Part shown: positions 25,817-35,889 of the stretch, in pieces
Numbering within the stretch: the stretch's first letter is position 1
Layout of the letters: each line of letters starts with the position of its first letter
NCBI GenBank assembly: GCA_027886185.1
Contig: WOAB01000054.1
Coordinates: 248,001 to 312,000, forward strand
Direction: 5' to 3'
DNA from: Rheum nobile
Taxonomy: Eukaryota; Streptophyta; Magnoliopsida; Caryophyllales; Polygonaceae
Length of the DNA stretch: 64,000 nucleotides
The notes under the pieces: model-generated
What the model saw: only the letters and a program-made list of their open reading frames with translations
What the model was told of the DNA's origin: nothing
Databases searched by the model: none
Translations under genes and position numbers: made by a program

Positions 25817-25968
25817 CACACGTTACGTGTGAATCAGCTCCACACGTTAAGTGTGAAACATCCCCACACGTAACGTGTGAACCCTAAACCATTTGGCACA
25901 TGTTCCACACGTTACGTGTGGAGATGTTTCACACTTAACGTGTGGAACATCCCCACACGTAACGTGTT
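25817..25968. repeat. Palindrome arrays 3 and 4 (two sets of three, 24-bp phase)
   Basis: Sites start at 25817 (exact), 25841 (14/15), 25865 (exact), then 25906 (exact), 25930 (14/15) and 25954 (14/15). Each triplet has exact 24-bp spacing, with a 41-bp step between triplets. They lie in the long first intron of the MURA-OTU gene. Confidence 0.95.
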
Positions 25969-26449
25969 AAACTGTTCTTCAATGTATCCCTCACTCGTTT
26001 TCTTACATATGTATCCCTCAAAGTGTAACATCTAAAACTTTGTTTCTAAACCCTAAACAACAAAAGTCAAGTTCAAAACTTACAAAATCTAGCATGTGAA
26101 ACTTGGTTAAACCCTAAACAACAAATATTATGTTTAGTTTTCTAAAACCTAAACAACTAAAGCTCAAAACTTTGAACATGTCCAAAACAAAAAATGAGAA
26201 CTTTAACTTTAAATAACGGAAATTACCTCATTCAGATGTCGATCATCTTCGACATTGTTGTTCCAATAATCATTGTTGTCCATTTTTTTTACAAAAAATG
26301 AGAGTGTAAAACACAAATTTTTTAGTGTTTGAAATGAAGTATTAAGCTCGAAATTGTGGTTAGCCGGTGAAGATGAAGAAGAAGGGTCCATTAATTCAGT
26401 TAGGTGGGGACAAGACGGGTAATTCAATGCTTTTTACAACAGACGAAAC

Positions 26450-26536
26450 CACATGTTACGTGTGGGCTTCTTCCACACGTAACGTGTGGGCCTCTAATAC
26501 ACGTTACGTGTGGTGTATTGTCACACGTAACGTGTT
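26450..26536. repeat. Palindrome array 5 (four sites, 24-bp phase)
   Basis: Sites start at 26450 (14/15), 26474 (exact), 26498 (14/15) and 26522 (14/15), 24 bp apart. The array lies about 170 bp upstream of the MURA-OTU start codon and about 400 bp upstream of the divergent GRF gene, a shared promoter position. Confidence 0.95.
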
Positions 26537-26545
26537 ACTTCTTTT

Positions 26546-26796
26546 CCCCTTAAGGGTTTAGGTTTAGGGTTAGGGTTATGGGTCGGAGTTTACTATTTTG
26601 GATTTTAGAATTTAGGGTTTAGTATTTAGTATTTATGATTTAGGGTTTAGGGTCGGAGTTTACTATTTAGGATTTTAGAATTTAGGATTTTAGAATTTAG
26701 TATTTAGGATTTAGTATTTATGATTTAAGGTTTATGGTTTAGGGTTAGGGTTTAGGGATTAGGGTTTAGGGTTAGGGTTTAGTATAAAAGACTCAT
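26546..26796 (+). repeat. Degenerate telomere-like TTTAGGG tract
   Basis: About 250 bases of ttagggttt, tttagggtt and variants (tttaggatt, gtatttagtatttatg), with a larger duplicated unit (gggtcggagtttactatt at 26580 and 26650). The complementary form (aaaccctaaacaac) occurs at 26040-26155. Interstitial telomere-like repeats of this kind occur in plant promoters (telo boxes); here they fill the intergenic region between the divergent MURA-OTU and GRF genes. Function is not shown. Confidence 0.75.
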
Positions 26797-27035
26797 GACT
26801 ATAGCTGTATATAGCTATATACTACAGTTGGTTATTAGTTGTCAAACACATTGCATTTTCACTATATAAGAAGCATTAGGGTTGTTTGTTCACTATAACA
26901 ATTCCAACACAAGCGGCGCTTGAAGATACATTTTTGGGTAAGCATCTTCTTCCAATTTCTATCGATTTATCAACCCTAATTTTTTATATTAATGGATTCA
27001 TGATATTTGTAGGAAACCAAACACTACAACAAATA

Positions 27036-27493
27036 ATGGCATCTTCATCCAAATCATCAACAAATGCAGATAGGCTATGCTATTGTAATTTGAAAGCTAT
27101 TGTCCGAACTTGGGATTTGCAGTGGAACTACGGAATGAGGTATTGGGGATGCCCAGAAGTGGGGTGTCATTTCAGGGAGTGGATTGATCTAATGTACGAG
27201 GACATGGCACACGCGGTTATTCGACAACAATGGCAGGAAAAACAAGATCTTGTTAAGGAAAAACAAGATCTTGTAAAGGAAAATCAAGATCTTGTTAAAG
27301 ATTTTGATAACATTCGTAGGTATAACTTCAATACACTAAATGATATACATCGTAGGTGATTAATGTCGTATCTTTTTTGTAATGTTGTTTATGTACTATC
27401 CACCTTTGTAGGGAGCAAACAAATTTAGCAAAGCAGAGATATCATATGAAGCGAATGTTTACCAGAGACTATCCTAAAAACTTCAAACGCTAA
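27036..27493 (+). CDS. GRF-type zinc finger / coiled-coil protein of MULE2
   Basis: A 133-residue protein from two exons, 27036-27355 and 27412-27493 (TAA), with a probable leader intron of about 26939-27013. The ATG at 27036 follows the leader acceptor. Residues about 10-50 form a GRF zinc finger: CYCNLKA..RTW, YWGCPEVGCHFREW, with the expected C-x-C...C...C spacing and the aromatic residues. Residues about 62-95 are a coiled coil with three near-repeats of EKQDLVK. The tail is basic (RRYNFNTLN, MKRMFTR). GRF fingers bind single-stranded nucleic acid in DNA-repair and topoisomerase proteins. Small GRF proteins are common in plant genomes, and here the gene lies between palindrome arrays 5 and 6. 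It is intact. Confidence 0.8.
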
Positions 27494-27807
27494 AGTAACG
27501 AACCATATATGTTCTCTTATTTTTTCTAAGTTTATGATCAACTTGTATTCTTTCATGTATTGTGTGCTCAATGTGGTTGTGTAGTCAACCAGCGTAATGA
27601 ACAATTTGTTTTATCTTCTAGGTTGATTATTTTGTATTGTTTTTTATAAAGATTAGATAAAAGTTGGGCAACAAAATGGGGGTAACCCTCCCCTAATGCC
27701 TATTTAGAAACAATAGTATGATTCATACACAACATTAAAACATAAATAAATACTAAAAACAAACAATAATATGATTCATACACAACATTATAATATACCA
27801 AAAACAC

Positions 27808-27894
27808 CACACGTTACATGTCGTTATGCTTCACACGTTACGTGTGGAGCTGATTGACACGTAACGTGTGGATCCTAACCACACGTTACGTGTG
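27808..27894. repeat. Palindrome array 6 (four sites, 24-bp phase)
   Basis: Sites start at 27808 (13/15), 27832 (exact), 27856 (14/15) and 27880 (exact), each 24 bp apart. The array ends two bases before the right terminal inverted repeat, mirroring array 1 at the left end. Confidence 0.95.
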
Positions 27895-27896
27895 GA

Positions 27897-27916
27897 GCCT
27901 ATGCGCCGAAAAGTAA
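27897..27916 (-). repeat. MULE2 right terminal inverted repeat (partial)
   Basis: Complement of 18341-18360 with one mismatch. It directly abuts palindrome array 6. Confidence 0.7.
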
Positions 27917-28339
27917 CCGAGTTTTTTATGTGCTTGAGAAGGCGATCAATCCTTCACTTTATATAGTGAGGAAGATAGGCAGTTTTTTCTTCAATAACCA
28001 CGACCCCACTCCAATACGCACAAAGCCACTAACCACTTTTTTCCCTTTTTGTTTTGTTTTGTTTTGAACTACTGAAGTGAGAAGTTACTTCCCCTTTCCT
28101 TTTGATTTAACTAAATCAGTTTTGTTCTATTTATACCCCTTCCCATATTGACCCATTTCCTTTGGGTATTTTTACAACTTGGGCCTCAACCAAGTTGGGT
28201 TTAGCTTGGTCCATTAAAATTGGCAATAATTGGAATAGAAAATGAAATCCAATTGAAGTTGTAATTTTCGAACAAGAATTTATAAATTAATCACATATTC
28301 AACTTATGAACTTTTATCCTTCAACAACGACATTATTTG
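27917..28339. other. Non-coding DNA right of MULE2
   Basis: AT-rich with T- and GTTTT-rich runs (28045-28070). No gene, repeat array or terminal signature that I can support. It may include the outermost MULE2 sequence or an older insertion. Confidence 0.3.
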
Positions 28340-28624
28340 GAGATTATTCAGCTACGGGGTAGTGGTCCGGAATGGGATCATACGCTGGTCAATCTATGTG
28401 GCGACGAGCTTTCTGTAGCTGAACCGCTTATCCGGGCATCACAACTATTGTCCCAGTCCTCGGGTCCTGCAACCGAGTCGTCCACAACAGCAGAGTACTG
28501 AGCCCGAGCGGCGCGTGTCCCGCCTATATATGAGAGGGGAGAATCTTCTAGGGTTGCGGCTAAGCGGGCAGCGGTAGAGGATATAGATGCCTCTCTTGCA
28601 GAGTCGAGCGATGAGTCGATGTAG
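28340..28624 (+). pseudogene. C-terminal coding remnant of a TE protein (PMD-like?)
   Basis: A frame with coding character runs from about 28340 to TAG 28622-28624, broken by one TGA at 28499-28501. It is Ser/Ala/Arg-rich (SQSSGPATESS, RVAAKRAAVED, SSDESM). No diagnostic domain is present. The style matches tails of plant TE-encoded PMD-type proteins, but that is only an impression. It lies outside the MULE2 terminal repeat, so it belongs to a separate, older element. Confidence 0.4.
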
Positions 28625-29108
28625 CTACTAACATTATGAATTTTGAATGATATTATGGATTGTGTACTGACATTTTGTGTTTGTTCCTATTATGTATTTA
28701 CGTCTTTTATGTTGATGCGAATTGTGAATTTACGCGTGTCGCCCATGTGTTGCACTACTGTGCGGACCTGGCACACCCCATCCAAACCGAAGTTTAATTA
28801 TAAAAATATTGTTACAAAACCAACCTTTAAAAACCTGGCTATTTGGTGGACTATTAGCCAAACGCTAAATCCATCACAAAAATTGAGTAGGTGACCTTAA
28901 ACCCACATAAATTGAGTAGACATTGACATGACAGACAGGAAAAAAATTCAAAGAAGCATAATAAATCCCTAAAACATTTGAGCCATATATACATATTGAA
29001 TATCCTTCCTAAACCCTAAACCCATAAATATCATACATTGTATTGTAATGACAAAGACTAAAAAACCCTAAACCCTAAAAAACAACAAAACAAAACCTCA
29101 TATAGCTC
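28625..29108. other. Non-coding DNA between coding remnant and MULE3 left motif
   Basis: No gene. From about 28990 onward there are several aaaccctaaa words (telomere-like), leading into the first MULE3 palindrome at 29109. The outer left end of MULE3 probably lies in this stretch, but I could not place it. Confidence 0.35.
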
Positions 29109-29307
29109 TTGGGCGCCACGTAGTTGTGCCCAAAGGATTTCTAGTATTTATTAGGGTTTAGGGTTTCATGGATTATAGGATGGTGTAAAATATTTATGGG
29201 TTTAATCTGCATAAAAGATATTTAGTACGTATATATGGCATGAATGTTTCCAAGAAGTTTTGTGAACGAGCATGGGAAAAGCTTGTCTAAGTACGCTTAT
29301 CTTAGAG

Positions 29308-29912
29308 TAGACTTGGGCAAACACGGGCTGGTCTATCCGGCCCGTCCGCCCATGTAAAGGGGAGGGTATGGACAAGCTTGTAAGCCTTAAAGGGCCAAAA
29401 ATACTCAGCCCGAGTACCGGGAGGGTCGGGTATGGACAAGGGGTCAAGCCATATAGGGTCGTTAAGCCCGACCCGCATATGATATATAAATATTATTTAT
29501 ATATATAATATTACATTATTACTACTCCTAAACAAATAAAAATCAAAACACTTAAACTAAGTAATATAAAAGCTATTTTTTTATGGGTTACAAACTCCAC
29601 TTCACCCCTCGTTCTCACATGTGTGTAGACTTTGATATTGGATATTTAATGTTTTTTATTGTAAGGTGGAAAGACTATTTGGACTTATAAAAAATTTGAT
29701 ATTTTTTTAATTATGGACATGAATTATAAGATGTGAATTATATACAAAACCGAATACGGGTTTCGACGGGCTACCCAGACCCGGGAATGCGGACGGGCTT
29801 GGACAGTTGTCCAAGCCCTATTCCTGGGCTCAGCCCGGCCCGGATAAACGGACAAAATTTTTAGGTCAAGCCCAGACCATATCCGGCCCGGGCCCGAAGA
29901 TGCCCAGGTCTA
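29308..29912. mobile_element. Non-autonomous hAT-like element, 605 bp
   Basis: The terminal inverted repeats are TAGACTTGGGCA (29308-29319) and TGCCCAGGTCTA (29901-29912), 11 of 12 complementary. They are flanked by a perfect 8-bp target duplication TCTTAGAG (29300-29307 and 29913-29920), the hAT hallmark. Both ends are rich in GGCCCG words and the middle is AT-rich. No coding sequence is present. It lies within the left part of MULE3, 3' of its gene. Confidence 0.85.
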
Positions 29913-30103
29913 TCTTAGAGTACCAAATGGTGTAGAGTCGAAAATCGAACTGAAATGGCATAACGGTCGAGCTTGGTTGCACAAAGGAAAACATTCTTAT
30001 TCTGAATTTTCTACTGAAGGGAAACATCAGAGAATCTCAAAGAATCATACTTTCTTATACAAGAATCGCTAAAACATTCGGGCCATATATACATAGATTA
30101 CTT

Positions 30104-30430
30104 TGGTTATATCTTATGGTTATATACTATAGTTATATACTATGATTATATCCAATGGTTATATTCTATAGTTATATATTATGGTTATATCATATAGTTA
30201 TATACTATGATTATATTATATATTATATTCTTTAGTTATGTACTATGGTTATATCCTATAGTTATATAATATGATTATATCTTATAGTTATATCCAATTT
30301 GGTTATATCTTATGGTTATATCCTATATTATATTCTTTAGTTATATACTATGATTACATTCTAGAGTTATATATTATGGTTATATCCTATATTATATTCT
30401 ATAGTTATATACTATGATTATATCTTGTAA
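30104..30430 (+). repeat. AT-rich minisatellite (ggttatatcctatagttata type)
   Basis: About 325 bases of repeating 11-13 bp words of the form GRTTATATmYTAT, with substitutions (tatggttatat, tatagttatata, tatgattatat). The register drifts, so I give no exact copy number. It is non-coding and lies downstream of the MULE3 gene. Confidence 0.8.
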
Positions 30431-30965
30431 TGACAAAGACCCTAAAACCCTAAACCCTAAACCTTGATAATGCCAAATTGGATTCTTTCTCAGGAGATTC
30501 TGTCACGGAATCTAAAAAATGTCAAATTGGGCGCCACTATGTGGCACCCAAGAGGTTACAACATAAACCCCTTGGACACATCTATGTGGCGCCCAAGCGT
30601 TCCATTTTCCTAAGTTTAAAACTTAAAATTTTGTAAATTTATAAAGATATTTTTGTAAGTTATTTCTCCAACTTAAATTTGGAAATGTTAAAGTTTGTAA
30701 TGTAATGATAAAGATGGCTTTTGGGTTTTATATAAGTATGTTACAGTTTCATATATTACAGTATAATGTATGATATGTTACAAAATTGAAGGTTATTAAC
30801 TAGTGGACACTGAAATTGGAAAACCATAAACCTTGAAACATTACTGTAATTTATATAAGTAGAAGAAACTACAAATCGGAAAAAGAGTGGATTTACATCG
30901 ACTAAACATATCCAACTCCATCTCGATCCAACATTTGTAGTAGTTGGACATCCTAAGCACTATGA

Positions 30966-31651
30966 CTAACGAAATATTGCGGGTCGACCACTCATGGTCC
31001 ATTCCTTGACATAGTCTTTCATCCAAGTCTCAAATGGTTTATCCTATCCTTCAACACTTGCATCTTTGAATCGGGTCCAAACGTCGGGCGGGGGTGGAAT
31101 CAGACAAAGATCATCAACTAGCCAAACCTGTACAAATAAAGGTTAATAATGATCGAATGTGGAAATGCATACTGGTACAAAATGGTCATGGTTGCCTACA
31201 AGGGCTATTGTATGCACCGTAGTGGGAGGTTGTGCGCTTGGAGCCCACGTTGGGAGGCATGTGTGAGGTCCACACCATGATAGTACAACAAGATTCACCT
31301 GTAATCGTATGGAAAACTCCAAACCGACCATAGGAACTTCCATCCAGTGATGGCTCAAGCACTCTTCGGTATAATTCACTAACTTGATCAGCTGTGATAT
31401 CGGGGTAACAAAACTAGCCCGGGTGTATAGCTCTCGACGTTGTTGTAGTTCCTTGGAAAGCTCCCATTGGACGTATTCATATTTGTCTTGGTCCTTGCCT
31501 AATAATACAGCCAGTGAACAGTACCCACAATGATCATCACCCATTACATTCTGTACTACTGAAATATAGGCGAACATGAACGGATCAATATTCTCTCGAC
31601 CCCAGTTAAAGCCGAGGTAAATCACTTCCTTCTCGCCCTTAGGTGGTCCAG
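30966..31651 (-). pseudogene. C-terminal (OTU) part of the MULE3 transposase gene
   Basis: Continuation of the gene at 36172-39063 beyond the inserted LTR element. The frame resumes cleanly when the insertion and one copy of its TSD are removed. OTU-like core: VMGDDHCGYCSLA, where the usual DGHCGYRA is altered, and a later HTIALVGNHDHFVPV with the candidate catalytic His. A following exon encodes LCLIPPPPDVWTRF..ETWMKDYVKEW and ends at TAG 30968-30966 (..RPAIFR). An in-frame TAG at 31046-31044 stands where related sequence suggests Trp (EG*DKPFETW). The MULE2 and MULE3 OTU domains are clearly related but divergent. The protease is probably inactive. Confidence 0.75.
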
Positions 31652-31656
31652 TGGTG

Positions 31657-32963
31657 TGGTAACAGGTTTTCGTCGTGTAAAACTGCTATGCAAAATATCC
31701 AAACAAACCTTAAACCGTAGTCCTGGGTAAGTAAAGGTCGAATCCACAGGGAGGCGAATTCTATCTAAATATGCAATTCGTATGTCAATCAAACGTAACC
31801 AAAAGGGGGGTTTTGTGAGTTTTGTAAGTTCTAAACATGCAAAAGGTAAACAAGCTAAAAGTTGATGAAATCAGTGATGGGAAAAGCACTTAGTCAAACA
31901 ACATCCACTATTCGTATGACAAGTTGATCCTAGATAATCATTCAATATCTCATGCAATGGAAATTCCAATTCCTTTTCAGATATAACTAATAGCACAACC
32001 AGATACTATTAGCACTAACTAATTAAACAACCCTGAAACTATCAAGATTCAGTTTAACATCAGCATTACGGATAGGAATATAGTTGGATACAATTCTAGC
32101 ATAAAACAACCAGCTTTTATCCTAGAATGTAAATCAGTTATCTTCTGCATAAGACTAGCACAACCAGATACTAGTACGATGCAGTTGCTACTCTGAAATA
32201 GATATTCTCAACCAGTAACAATCTAAATCTAGCAATAGATCAATAACGACAAACCCTAGTTGCGTCCAAGATAGAGATTATCAATATCAATCATAAGCAA
32301 TCAAGCAAGAGAATAGATAAAAACCATGCAATAGATAAGGAACGAGAATCTCATAACTGAATCAAAACAAAAGCTGCAGCGTCTGACTAAGCCAGGGAGG
32401 CTTAGTTCTTCATAACGAATACGTAGAATGAAATTAGGGTTCGAGAGAGATTGGCTGATTGGCAAACAAGCCTTTCTCTACCCTTAAATACTAAAGGAAA
32501 CAAAGTCTGAATTAACCTAAAACGAAATAATAAATCGTAATAAAATAATGCAAAATAAAGCAAATAAGGAAATGGCTCGGCGGACTTCTGAACAGCGGCG
32601 GCGGTCGCTGCAACCTCCACGGCGGGCGCCGTAATGGCGGCGGGTGCCGCATTTCCACGGCGGGCGCCGTGGCCAAGTCGTAGCCATCGTTGTTGGGAGG
32701 GTTTAGGCGGCGGTCGCCGTGGCTTCTACGGCGGGCGCCGTAAGGTACTTCCTCTGAAGTCTTCGTCTCTTCAGCTCCTTGGCATCTACTTCTGGTGGCT
32801 TCCTCCTCAGTGTCTACTATGATCTCCAAAACGGCTCAAACACCTCCAAATACACCAACTTCGCCCCCAAACGCCATACACATGAATGTGTCTAAATCTA
32901 CCCGAATGGCACCAATAAAACCTCTAATGACTCTTGGTTAAGCCTTAAAAGTAGTGCTTATCA
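31657..32963 (-). repeat. Element A 3' LTR (complete, 1307 bp)
   Basis: Begins TGGTAACAGG on the plus strand and ends GTGCTTATCA. Its last 350 bases match the right LTR remnant closely. It contains a GGCGGTCGCCGT core at 32709-32720 and related GGCGGGCGCCGT words at 32617-32745. Confidence 0.88.
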
Positions 32964-34497
32964 AACTCCCCCATGTTTAGACCTTTGCTCGTCCACAAGT
33001 AAACTAATAAAGAGCCTACTCCTCCAATGTAGCATCCAAGGTCTCAGGAAGCATATCCTCCAACTAAGAGTCACCTAACCCATGCCAAGCTCCTGGCACC
33101 ACTCTCATTTACAACACATCAACAACTCAACAAGCTTAAGGGGCAAGCAGAGTACTTCCCCCAAGCTAAACTCGGACATCCAATAGCGTGAGTAACCTCT
33201 AATTCTAGCCTCCATCTATTGCTCCTTATGTATCCCAGAGTGACCTACCCGACAATCCTTCTTTGTCTCCTCTTCTTATGACGCCTCGCCAAGAATAATG
33301 AGAAATCCTAAAATCACTCTTCTTTTTTTCGCTCATTTTGCCAAGGCGCCCTTTCGGGTTTTCACCAAGTCACTCATTTCATTTTTTAATAGATGTGCTC
33401 ACATAAACTCACGTCACTCTTGACCACATATTACCCCAGCCTAATGCTGGTCCAAACCACCTGCTTATTACCTAGGCCGCCCTTTCGGGTTTTCGGCCTA
33501 TCCCAGGATTTCAATTTCAGCCTTTTATCAAATTTTTGGCTCTTTTTCATTTTTTTCTTTTCCTCAACGACGTGGCAAGTATAGAACTCTCCCCCATGCT
33601 TAAACATTACATTGTCCTCAATTTAATGAAGGACAAAAAGAATAAAAGCACAGGGAAAAGCAAAAAATTAACTCATAACGTTGTCGAGCTGGCTTGGACA
33701 CGGAAGGTGTCGCTGGCGGTCTTCTCAATAAACGTCCATGTCACGGGTGTCGGCATCAATGCCATAATCTTCATCTACCGTGCAACCATAGGGATCCACC
33801 GTGGGGTGTGGTGGTTATGTAGGAAAGCAGGGTTGCACGGCCTTCAACTCCGTCAGCTACTACCATGCAACCATAATGAACCACTGTGGTGAATGAGTGG
33901 TCGATCAAGGGAACGGGGTTGCATGGCCTTCAAAAATGGGCCCAGATGTCATCGTGGTTGGGCCCTGGTGTATCTCCTCTCCAGCTGTCGACTGTAGGGC
34001 CACCATCGTTGCCAAATGAATGTAGGGTGAATGTATTCCTCCGTTAGCAACATGATACGCACCTCTCGTGGGAAATCTGGATAGCCCGGTAAAACTTGTT
34101 TTTTTTTTTGATTTTTCTCCCCGTTTAAGGTTTTTTCGGGGTATTTTTTTTTATAAGAAAACGAATTTGAGAATGGCGGCGATCGCCGTAATTAAACGGC
34201 GGTCGCCGTCATTTGCCGCAAGCAAAGTGAACGAGGGAGGTGATTACGGCGGATGCCGTAAGCTAGGCGGCGGGAGCCGTGAACTCCTTCTTCACTTTGA
34301 AACGCTTCCTGCAGGTTAGTTCGACACAGAAAGGAAAAACTAAAAGGAAAAACAAAAGAGAATGACTAAGGGAAAGAAAATAAACTATCTAACATCGGGT
34401 TGCCTCCCGATCAGCGCCTTAGTTAATGTCGTTGGCTCGACAAACTACTCGAACATCCTCAATCCATATCGTCAGGCTCTTTAGGAACCTTCTTAAT
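32964..34497. other. Element A internal non-coding region
   Basis: About 1.5 kb downstream of the gag-protease segment in element orientation, where pol would lie in a complete element. It carries the block shared with element B (cccgaaagggcg words in reverse complement around 33350 and 33480), a repeated gcaaccata segment around 33780 and 33860, and a GC-rich motif cluster at 34175-34290 (core GGCGGTCGCCGT at 34198). I find no reverse transcriptase or integrase motif. Confidence 0.6.
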
Positions 34498-35889
34498 CTA
34501 TACCTCCTTCCTGAACCAATTATGTAAAGGTTTGAACCTTAGACCATTCTTCTTCTTCTTCAGCGGCCCCTCCATCTTGACCTTCTTATTCGCGTCTCCC
34601 CCATACTTAGATCGATCAGGGGGGTGTTTAACCTCAACTTCAGGGACCTGCATCACAGATGGAACAAGCTTCTCGCTCGGAGTTAGCAGTAAAGGCGATT
34701 TGCCTGGTATCTCCAGAGGAGGCTTATAGTCAGCGGCCAACTCAGTGATGACTTCCTGCGAGTTAGTAAATGAAGCAGAAACCAAGCTAGAATCAACAAT
34801 GAGAGATTGCGTGTCATCTAGGTGGTCCTCATCAAAAACATCTTGCACCACAGGCTCAAGTACATCAATAGCACACAAAGAATGATCATCAGAAGGATAT
34901 TTCATGGCTTCATAGATATTGTAGTTAATAGTTTGGCCATCAAATTCCATAGTCAAGGAACCAGTACTCACATTGATCTTAGTGTTGACAGTTTTCAGGA
35001 AGGGTCTCCCTAACAGAATAGGGGCTACATGCATATCATATTCCATATTAAGCACATAGAAGTCAACAGGAAAAGTAAGATCACCAACCATAACCAAAAT
35101 ATCATCCACTATCCCTATAGGACGCACACTAGATCTATCAGCTAACTGAATGGCAATATTAGTGGCATGCATGGGTCCTAATCGTAAGGATTCACAAAGA
35201 GATGAAGGTAGGACATTAATGGAAGCACCCAAATCTAACATAGCTTTATTGAACTTGGTACCTCCAATAGTAATAGGGATGGTGAACATACCTGGGTCGT
35301 CACACTTCTTGGGTAAGCGCTTCTGAAACACAGCAGAAACATGTTCGCTTACCTTTACCTTCTTCTTGCTGTTCCTATCCTGATTCCTCTTTGTGGTGCA
35401 CATCTGCTTCAAGAACTTGGCATAACGAGGGACAAACTTGATCAAATTTAGGAGAGGGATGTTGACCTCAACATTTCTGAACATCTCAAACATGTCCTTG
35501 TCCTGCGCAAGTGGCTTGGTACGCTTCAAAGCAGACGAAAATGGTGCAACAGGCTTCCAATCAGGAAAAATCGGAGGTTCATACTCCTTCTCAGCCTCAG
35601 GATCAGCTTCGGAGGGGCGGCGGTCGCCGTAAGAAGGACGGCGGTCGTCGTGAACATCATCAAAAAGTTCGGGATTTGGCTCACCGTCACGGCAGTCGCC
35701 GTTCTCTGGATGGCGGTCGCCGTAATTGCGGCGGTCGCTGCCATTTATGCGGCGGTCGCCGTAATTCTCCTCGGATACATCGAATGTGGGATCACCTGGG
35801 CGGCGGTCGCCGTAACCTCCACGGCGGGCGCCGTAATGGCGGCGGGTGCCGTATTTCCACGGCGGGCGTCGTGGCCAAGTCATAGACAT
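34498..35889 (-). pseudogene. Element A gag-protease segment fused to LTR sequence
   Basis: An open frame of 463 codons. The first 25 or so residues are read from the LTR (TWPRRPPWKYG). Next come YGDRR-type repeats (about residues 26-92), then a gag C-terminal segment (KFVPRYAKFLKQMC) and a retropepsin domain: FTIPITIGG, AMLDLGASINVLP (catalytic Asp219), ILLGRPFLKT. The upstream gag is missing. The LTR match breaks within the GGCGGTCGCCGT motif, which occurs in both LTR and gag, so the fusion probably arose by recombination between two motif copies. The C-terminus is Lys-rich (PLKKKKNGL). Family placement as Ty3/Athila-like rests on protease style and on PBS/PPT features of element B. Confidence 0.75.

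Larger units (their letters stand above)
22552..26283 (-). pseudogene. MULE2 MURA-type transposase fused to an OTU cysteine protease
   Basis: FAR1/MULE-type transposase with a C-terminal OTU deubiquitinase-like domain. Exon 1 is 26283-26227 (MDNNDYW..); exon 2 starts at 25644. Order: Pro-rich N-terminus; FAR1-like zinc-binding region (WESREEAFMWARE, CGCPFML); catalytic candidates LLDSTYATN and LVTDREKAL; SWIM-like CRC..CVHDMA; a linker rich in Lys/Pro; and OTU with GDGNCGYRAIA (Cys) and QHFIAI (His). A last exon, about 22734-22552, ends with a basic tail (KKPRGKKK). Defects: a frame change near 25265; TAG at 24479-24477, where family members have Trp; TAA at 23460-23458. The gene is therefore inactive as read. 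OTU fusions are a recognised feature of some plant MULEs; the protease target is unknown. Confidence 0.83.
18341..27916. mobile_element. MULE2: element with PMD, MURA-OTU and GRF zinc-finger genes
   Basis: Bounded by a terminal inverted repeat: ttactattcggcgcataggc at 18341-18360 matches the complement of 27897-27916 at 19 of 20 bases. True ends may extend slightly further; no target duplication was confirmed. Inside lie a PMD gene (plus), a convergent MURA-type transposase fused to an OTU protease (minus), and a GRF zinc-finger/coiled-coil gene (plus). Six arrays of a 15-bp palindrome, spaced exactly 24 bp, sit near both ends and upstream of the genes. A 75-bp repeat block separates the convergent genes. 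PMD genes and OTU proteases carried by MULEs are known in plants. Confidence 0.82.
29109..30596. repeat. MULE3 left-end palindromes (three 25-bp sites)
   Basis: Sites at 29109-29133, 30527-30551 and 30572-30596, each exactly 25 bp, begin TTGG and end CCCAA around a variable centre (for example arms TTGGGCGCCAC and GTGGCACCCAA). They match the right-end set in length and arms. Confidence 0.88.

Noticed and set aside
18446..27894. Phased palindrome arrays as a CRISPR-like array
   Set aside because: This is a plant nuclear transposon; sites are 15-bp palindromes with 9-bp spacers, and no cas-like gene is present.
34498..35889. The 463-codon frame as an intact gag-protease gene
   Set aside because: Its first residues are read from LTR sequence and upstream gag is missing, so it is a deletion fusion.
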